In this document: positions 4,671 through 7,535 of the stretch, one piece after another
Layout: each line of letters opens with the position of its first letter
Numbering within the stretch: the stretch's first letter is position 1
Assembly: GCA_900757285.1 (NCBI GenBank)
Contig: CAAENI010000024.1
Span: 1-7,535, forward strand
Direction of reading: 5' to 3'
From: an uncultured Collinsella sp.
GTDB taxonomy: Bacteria > Actinomycetota > Coriobacteriia > Coriobacteriales > Coriobacteriaceae
Length of the DNA stretch: 7,535 bases
Notes under the pieces: generated by a model
Database searches by the model: none
The model's input: only the letters and a program-made list of their open reading frames with translations
What the model was told of the DNA's origin: nothing
Made by a program: the position numbers and the translations under genes

Positions 4671-5333
4671 ATGGAGGCGTTGGAGATATGCAGGCGGCCG
4701 GTCGTGCTGTTCGATTTTGACGGCACGGTGGCAGATACGGGCCGGGCGGTGATGACCTCGACACGCAAAACGTTGGCCGCGCGCGGGTTTTCGGAGGCGC
4801 AGATGGGTGACCTGCGCCGCATGATCGGGCCGCCCCTGTGGAAGAGCTTCCACGACTTTTACGACTTTACGCGCGAGGAGTCGCTCGTGGTGGCCGACGA
4901 GTACCGTGCCTATTTTGACGAGCTGGGTCCGGAGGAGTATCCCGTGTTCGACGGAATCCCCGAGCTGCTCGATGGCTTGGCGGCGCAGGGTCATCGCATG
5001 GCCGTCGCGACATCGCGTATGGAGGCAAAGTGCATTGACATGGTGCATGAGCTGGGTCTTTCTCAGTTCGAAGCCGTGGTTGGCATGAATCCTCCGCAGG
5101 GGCGCGAGACCAAGGCCGATTCGGTTCGCGACGCGTTGACGGCCTTGGGTGCGGCCGCGGACGAGGCCGTGATGATCGGCGATCGCTTTAACGACGTCGA
5201 GGGCGCGCACGCGATGGGCGTGCCGTGCATCGGCATCTATTCGGGCGCGGCGGCGCCGGGTGAGCATGAAGCGACGGGTGCCGATGCGGTGGTGCACTCG
5301 GTGGCTGAGCTTGCTAAACTTTTCTCTATCTAG
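4671..5333 (+). CDS. HAD-superfamily phosphatase (subfamily IA, Gph/5'-nucleotidase-like)
   Basis: 220 residues with all four HAD motifs: motif I DFDGTVADT (nucleophile D15, acid D17), motif II VATSR (T114/S115), motif III Lys (K148 in ETKAD), motif IV GDRFNDVEGA (D171, D175) binding Mg2+. The cap domain after motif I contains MIGPPLWKSF (51-60), a pattern of the Gph-like 5'-nucleotidase/phosphoglycolate phosphatase branch. It hydrolyses a small phosphate ester in the cytosol; the substrate is unknown. Three in-frame starts exist: GTG 4638, ATG 4665 and ATG 4671. I chose 4671 because GAGG (4660-4663) lies seven bases upstream, whereas it would be one base from 4665. The M20 peptidase gene follows after 54 bases with no terminator between, so co-transcription is likely. 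Confidence 0.9.
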   Translation: MEALEICRRPVVLFDFDGTVADTGRAVMTSTRKTLAARGFSEAQMGDLRRMIGPPLWKSFHDFYDFTREESLVVADEYRAYFDELGPEEYPVFDGIPELLDGLAAQGHRMAVATSRMEAKCIDMVHELGLSQFEAVVGMNPPQGRETKADSVRDALTALGAAADEAVMIGDRFNDVEGAHAMGVPCIGIYSGAAAPGEHEATGADAVVHSVAELAKLFSI

Positions 5334-5387
5334 GAACTAAATGTGAGGGGCGGGTACGCTTGCCGCTCATTGGTAAGGAGGTCGTCC

Positions 5388-6824
5388 ATGAATCAGGTGG
5401 AGCAGAGCGTCGCCGAGTATGTCGACGAGGTCTGGGAGGATGTCGTCGCCGATATCGAGCAGCTGGTGAGTTATCCGTCCGTGGCAGTTTCTGCCGATGC
5501 GGAGCCCGGCGCGCCGTTTGGCCGCCCGGTCCGTGATGCGCTCGATTGCGCGCTCGGCATTGCGCAAAAGCTCGGCTACCAGACGAGCGACGACGAGGGC
5601 TATGTGGGCATTGCCGATATCCCGGGCTGCGGCGACAAGCAACTCGCGACCATTTGCCATGTGGACGTGGTGCCCGCCGGCCCCGGCTGGAACACCGACC
5701 CGTTTGCGATGGAGCGTCGCGAGGGCTGGCTGCTCGGCCGCGGCGTTATCGACGACAAGGGTCCTGCCGTGCTGTCGCTCTACGCCGGCGCCTATCTGCT
5801 CAAGCACGGCATTACCCCGCGCTACACTTTCCGCGCGCTGCTGGGCTGCGATGAGGAAGTGGGCATGTCCGACGTTCACCATTATCTGGAGAACCACGCG
5901 AACCCCGACTTTCTGTTTACGCCCGATGCCGAGTTCCCGGTCTGCAATGCCGAGAAGGGCCAGTTTGGGGCGACGTTTGTGAGCTCCAAGATCGACGGCG
6001 GGCGCATTGTGTCCTGGAGCGGTGCCGAGGCGAGCAACGCTATTCCGTCGCAGTCCATCTGCGAGCTCGCGATTGCCGCCGATGAGCTGCCGGCGCCCGT
6101 TGAGAACGCCGACCGCCTGGAGATCACGGCGCTTGATAACGGGCATGCGCAGATTTTCGCCCACGGTATTGGCGGCCACGCTTCGATGCCTGAGGGCACC
6201 ATCAACGCCGTCGGCCTCATCGTGGCGTATCTGCGCGAGGCCGAAGACGCGTTTGGTGCACGCGATGAGCGCCTGCTGACGCCTGCCGAGCACGAATTCG
6301 TCAAGTTCCTGGCCTTTGTGCATGCGGATGCCTATGGCCGCGGCCTGGGTATCGATGCGACGAGTCCGGCGTTTGGCCCGCTTACCTGCAACGCTGGCGT
6401 CATCCGCGTGGCGGATGGCCATATCGAGCAGGTCATCGACGTGCGCTTCCCCGACAGCACGAGTGCCGATACCATCCGCGAGCAGCTCGAGCCGCTCGTG
6501 GGCCGTTTTGGCGTGACGTGCCAGCTGGGTCGCGCGAAGGTGCCGTTCTCGGTATCTGCCGACGATCCGGCCGTGAAGGCGCTTATTGATACCTATAACG
6601 AGTTTACGGGCAAGCATGCCGAGCCCTTTGCCATGGGCGGCGGCACGTACGCGCGCAACTTTGCCCGCGCCGTATCGTTTGGCCCCGAGGAGACCGGTCT
6701 GGAGCTGCCCGCGTGGGGCGGCCAGATGCACGGTCCCAACGAGTGTGCCAACGAGGAACAGCTCAAGCAAGCGCTCAAGATCTATATCGTGGCAATCCTT
6801 CGTCTAAACGAACTCGAACTGTAG
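5388..6824 (+). CDS. M20-family metallopeptidase, PepV/Sapep-like dipeptidase
   Basis: 478 residues, the usual length of PepV/Sapep di-zinc (or Mn) dipeptidases, which cleave dipeptides and some N-terminal residues in the cytosol. Metal and catalytic residues are visible in order: CHVDVVPAGPGW (H91 ligand, D93), GRGVIDDKGP (bridging D122), GCDEEVGM (general base E156, ligand E157), TPDAEFP (D180) and GGQMHGPNE (H448). The lid region has GIGGHASMPEG with H264, and GGGTYAR (417-423) lies near the substrate site. No signal peptide. The start at 5388 has a perfect AAGGAGGT (5375-5382) five bases upstream; a GTG at 5343 would add 15 residues without support. It is probably expressed with the upstream phosphatase and ended by the terminator at 6866. 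It likely serves peptide use as a carbon and nitrogen source, by family inference. Confidence 0.94.
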   Translation: MNQVEQSVAEYVDEVWEDVVADIEQLVSYPSVAVSADAEPGAPFGRPVRDALDCALGIAQKLGYQTSDDEGYVGIADIPGCGDKQLATICHVDVVPAGPGWNTDPFAMERREGWLLGRGVIDDKGPAVLSLYAGAYLLKHGITPRYTFRALLGCDEEVGMSDVHHYLENHANPDFLFTPDAEFPVCNAEKGQFGATFVSSKIDGGRIVSWSGAEASNAIPSQSICELAIAADELPAPVENADRLEITALDNGHAQIFAHGIGGHASMPEGTINAVGLIVAYLREAEDAFGARDERLLTPAEHEFVKFLAFVHADAYGRGLGIDATSPAFGPLTCNAGVIRVADGHIEQVIDVRFPDSTSADTIREQLEPLVGRFGVTCQLGRAKVPFSVSADDPAVKALIDTYNEFTGKHAEPFAMGGGTYARNFARAVSFGPEETGLELPAWGGQMHGPNECANEEQLKQALKIYIVAILRLNELEL

Positions 6825-6865
6825 GGCTTCCCCTATATCCTGCTTGGATACAAGCTTGCATAACG

Positions 6866-6892
6866 AGCCCGGTGCTTTTGCCCGGGCTTTTT
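6866..6892 (+). terminator. Intrinsic terminator after the M20 peptidase gene
   Basis: AGCCCGG (6866-6872) pairs perfectly with CCGGGCT (6882-6888) across a nine-base loop, followed by TTTTT (6888-6892). It ends the HAD-M20 transcript 41 bases after the stop. A small hairpin GCTTG-GATA-CAAGC (6842-6855) precedes it. Confidence 0.87.
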
Positions 6893-6894
6893 CT

Positions 6895-6924
6895 GTTGCG
6901 GTGGGGTAGTCATTGGGACGTTCC
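6895..6924. repeat. Degenerate REP-like remnant
   Basis: GTTGCGGTGGGGTAG (6895-6909) matches the left arm of the 3576-3638 hairpin at 13 of 15 positions. The adjoining TAGTCATTGGGAC (6907-6919) resembles TAGTCATAAGGGAC at 498-511 in the REP nest, and GGACGTTC (6916-6923) occurs also at 481-488. No complementary arm is found nearby, so this appears to be a decayed or mosaic copy. Confidence 0.4.
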
Positions 6925-6930
6925 TCTGGT

Positions 6931-7004
6931 GTAAAAGGCGGGCCATGCTTGGCGGCGGGTTTGTTATCCGTTTGTAAAGGCTGGGCCGCGCTTGCGGTAA
7001 GGGT
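6931..7004 (+). promoter_or_regulatory. Imperfect direct repeats upstream of pstS, possible Pho-type control site
   Basis: Two related blocks, 6931-6960 and 6974-7004, share GTAAA(A)GGC(T)GGGCC, then GCTTG and CGG, ending in GGGT, with a period of 43 bases. Between and into the second block, TTTGTTA (6960-6966) and TTTGTAA (6971-6977) recur at an 11-base period, the spacing of PhoB/PhoP direct-repeat boxes in other bacteria. Since pstS follows, phosphate control is plausible. No confident -35/-10 pair is visible; TATCAG (7006-7011) or TAATAA (7019-7024) are the nearest -10-like sequences. The match to a Pho box is by spacing only. Confidence 0.35.
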
Positions 7005-7036
7005 CTATCAGATGCCCGTAATAAAGCGCAGCTGAC

Positions 7037-7096
7037 GCGGGCGCTGCCCGATCGAGACCGTATCTTTCCAAACAGCAAAGCGGGCAGGGTGCCCGC
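7037..7096 (+). promoter_or_regulatory. Structured leader of pstS with two GC hairpins
   Basis: Hairpin one is CGGGC-GCT-GCCCG (7038-7050). Hairpin two is GCGGGCA-GGG-TGCCCGC (7080-7096), ending 14 bases before the AAAGGA ribosome site. The two share complementary sequence, so GCCCG (7046-7050) could pair with CGGGC (7081-7085) instead. There is no U-tract, so if anything this would affect translation or mRNA stability, not termination. Confidence 0.35.
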
Positions 7097-7121
7097 GAGT
7101 CGCTTGTATGAAAGGAAGATC

Positions 7122-7535
7122 ATGCTCGATCAGGCTTATTCTCGTCGTCAGTTCCTCGGCCTCGCTGGTGGTCTCGCCAGCATCGTGGGCCTCGGCCTCG
7201 TTGGTTGCGGCGGCGCAGGCGCTTCCGACGCCGCCGACAAGGGTAGCGCCGCTGCCGCCGAGTCCGTCTCCGGCGAGGTGACCTACGACGGTGCCTCCTC
7301 GTTCCAGGCTCTCGTCGAGGCCGCTGCCGAGAAGTTCATGGATGCCAATCCGGACGTCTCCGTCTCCGGTTCGGGTAACGGTTCGGGTAAGGGCCTGACC
7401 GCTGTCGCCGCCGGCACCGTCACCATCGGTAACTCTGACGTCTTCGCCGAGACCAAGCTCGAGGCCGATCAGGTCAAGAACCTCGTCGACCACGAGGTCG
7501 CCGTCGTGGGCATGGGCCCCGTCGTCTCCAAGAAC
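7122..7535 (+). CDS. pstS: PstS-like phosphate-binding lipoprotein, N-terminal part (cut by window edge)
   Basis: The first 138 codons are present with no stop at the right edge. The protein should be the extracytoplasmic phosphate receptor of the PstSCAB ABC importer, anchored to the outer face of the membrane. The signal peptide has a twin-arginine motif SRRQFLG (7-13), a Gly/Ala/Leu-rich hydrophobic core (13-28), and a lipobox LVGC with the lipidated Cys at position 29, followed by a flexible Gly/Ala/Ser/Asp linker. The mature domain begins VTYDGASSFQALVEAAAEKF and then has SGSGNGSGKGLTAVAAGTV and IGNSD, the conserved phosphate-binding loop region of PstS. The start is supported by AAAGGA (7111-7116) five bases upstream. 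It is likely the first gene of a pst operon. PstS is preferred over other phosphate-like or sulfate/molybdate binders because of the GSGSGKGL-type loop. Confidence 0.88.
   Translation, partial: MLDQAYSRRQFLGLAGGLASIVGLGLVGCGGAGASDAADKGSAAAAESVSGEVTYDGASSFQALVEAAAEKFMDANPDVSVSGSGNGSGKGLTAVAAGTVTIGNSDVFAETKLEADQVKNLVDHEVAVVGMGPVVSKN

Noticed and set aside
5367..6770. 467-residue open frame antisense to the M20 peptidase gene
   Set aside because: Same shadow effect; no recognisable domain, while the plus strand has all metal-binding motifs.
6833..7123. 96-residue minus-strand frame between the M20 and pstS genes
   Set aside because: It crosses the terminator and leader hairpins, has no family features, and overlaps the control region of pstS.

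Overview
The window looks like chromosomal DNA of a high-GC, gut-type actinobacterium of the Coriobacteriia, most likely Collinsella or a close relative. This is inferred from GC-rich codon use, the style of the proteins (Tgt, LOG-family, DegV, PepV-like M20, PstS) and intergenic REP-like palindromes. No rRNA or other taxonomic marker is present, so the assignment is tentative. Most of the window is housekeeping DNA interrupted by small mobile or repeat islands.

Layout. (1) 1-231, minus strand: N-terminal 77 codons of an IS110-family (DEDD) transposase running off the left edge. Upstream of it, about 232-480 is a GC-rich, hairpin-rich non-coding stretch, the place where IS110-group elements encode their bridge RNA. 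(2) 482-638: a nest of REP/MITE-like palindromes and repeats, followed by a TATAAT box and tgt (725-1864), a complete queuine/preQ1 tRNA-ribosyltransferase. (3) 1865-2077: intergenic region with a strong intrinsic terminator ending just before the ribosome binding site of a LOG-family nucleotide hydrolase gene (2078-2836). (4) 2860-3560: an AT-richer island with a perfect 24+24-base inverted repeat, a promoter, and a RelB/DinJ-YafQ type toxin-antitoxin pair. (5) 3576-3638: a long REP-like hairpin between the convergent toxin and degV genes. (6) degV (3654-4514, minus) diverges from an HAD phosphatase gene (4671-5333, plus), which is followed after 54 bases by a PepV/Sapep-like M20 metallopeptidase gene (5388-6824) and a clear terminator. 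(7) 6893-7121: a regulatory region with imperfect direct repeats, a REP remnant and small hairpins. (8) 7122-7535: the 5' part of a PstS-like phosphate-binding lipoprotein gene cut by the right edge.

The genes do not form one pathway. HAD phosphatase and M20 peptidase are probably co-transcribed. The toxin and antitoxin form an operon. pstS is probably the first gene of a phosphate-uptake (pst) operon continuing to the right. tgt stands without other queuosine genes in view.

I see no clear novel multi-gene system. The parts most worth following are the candidate IS110 bridge-RNA region beside a REP nest, the perfect 50-base palindrome in front of the toxin-antitoxin genes, and the terminator-before-gene arrangement of the LOG gene.
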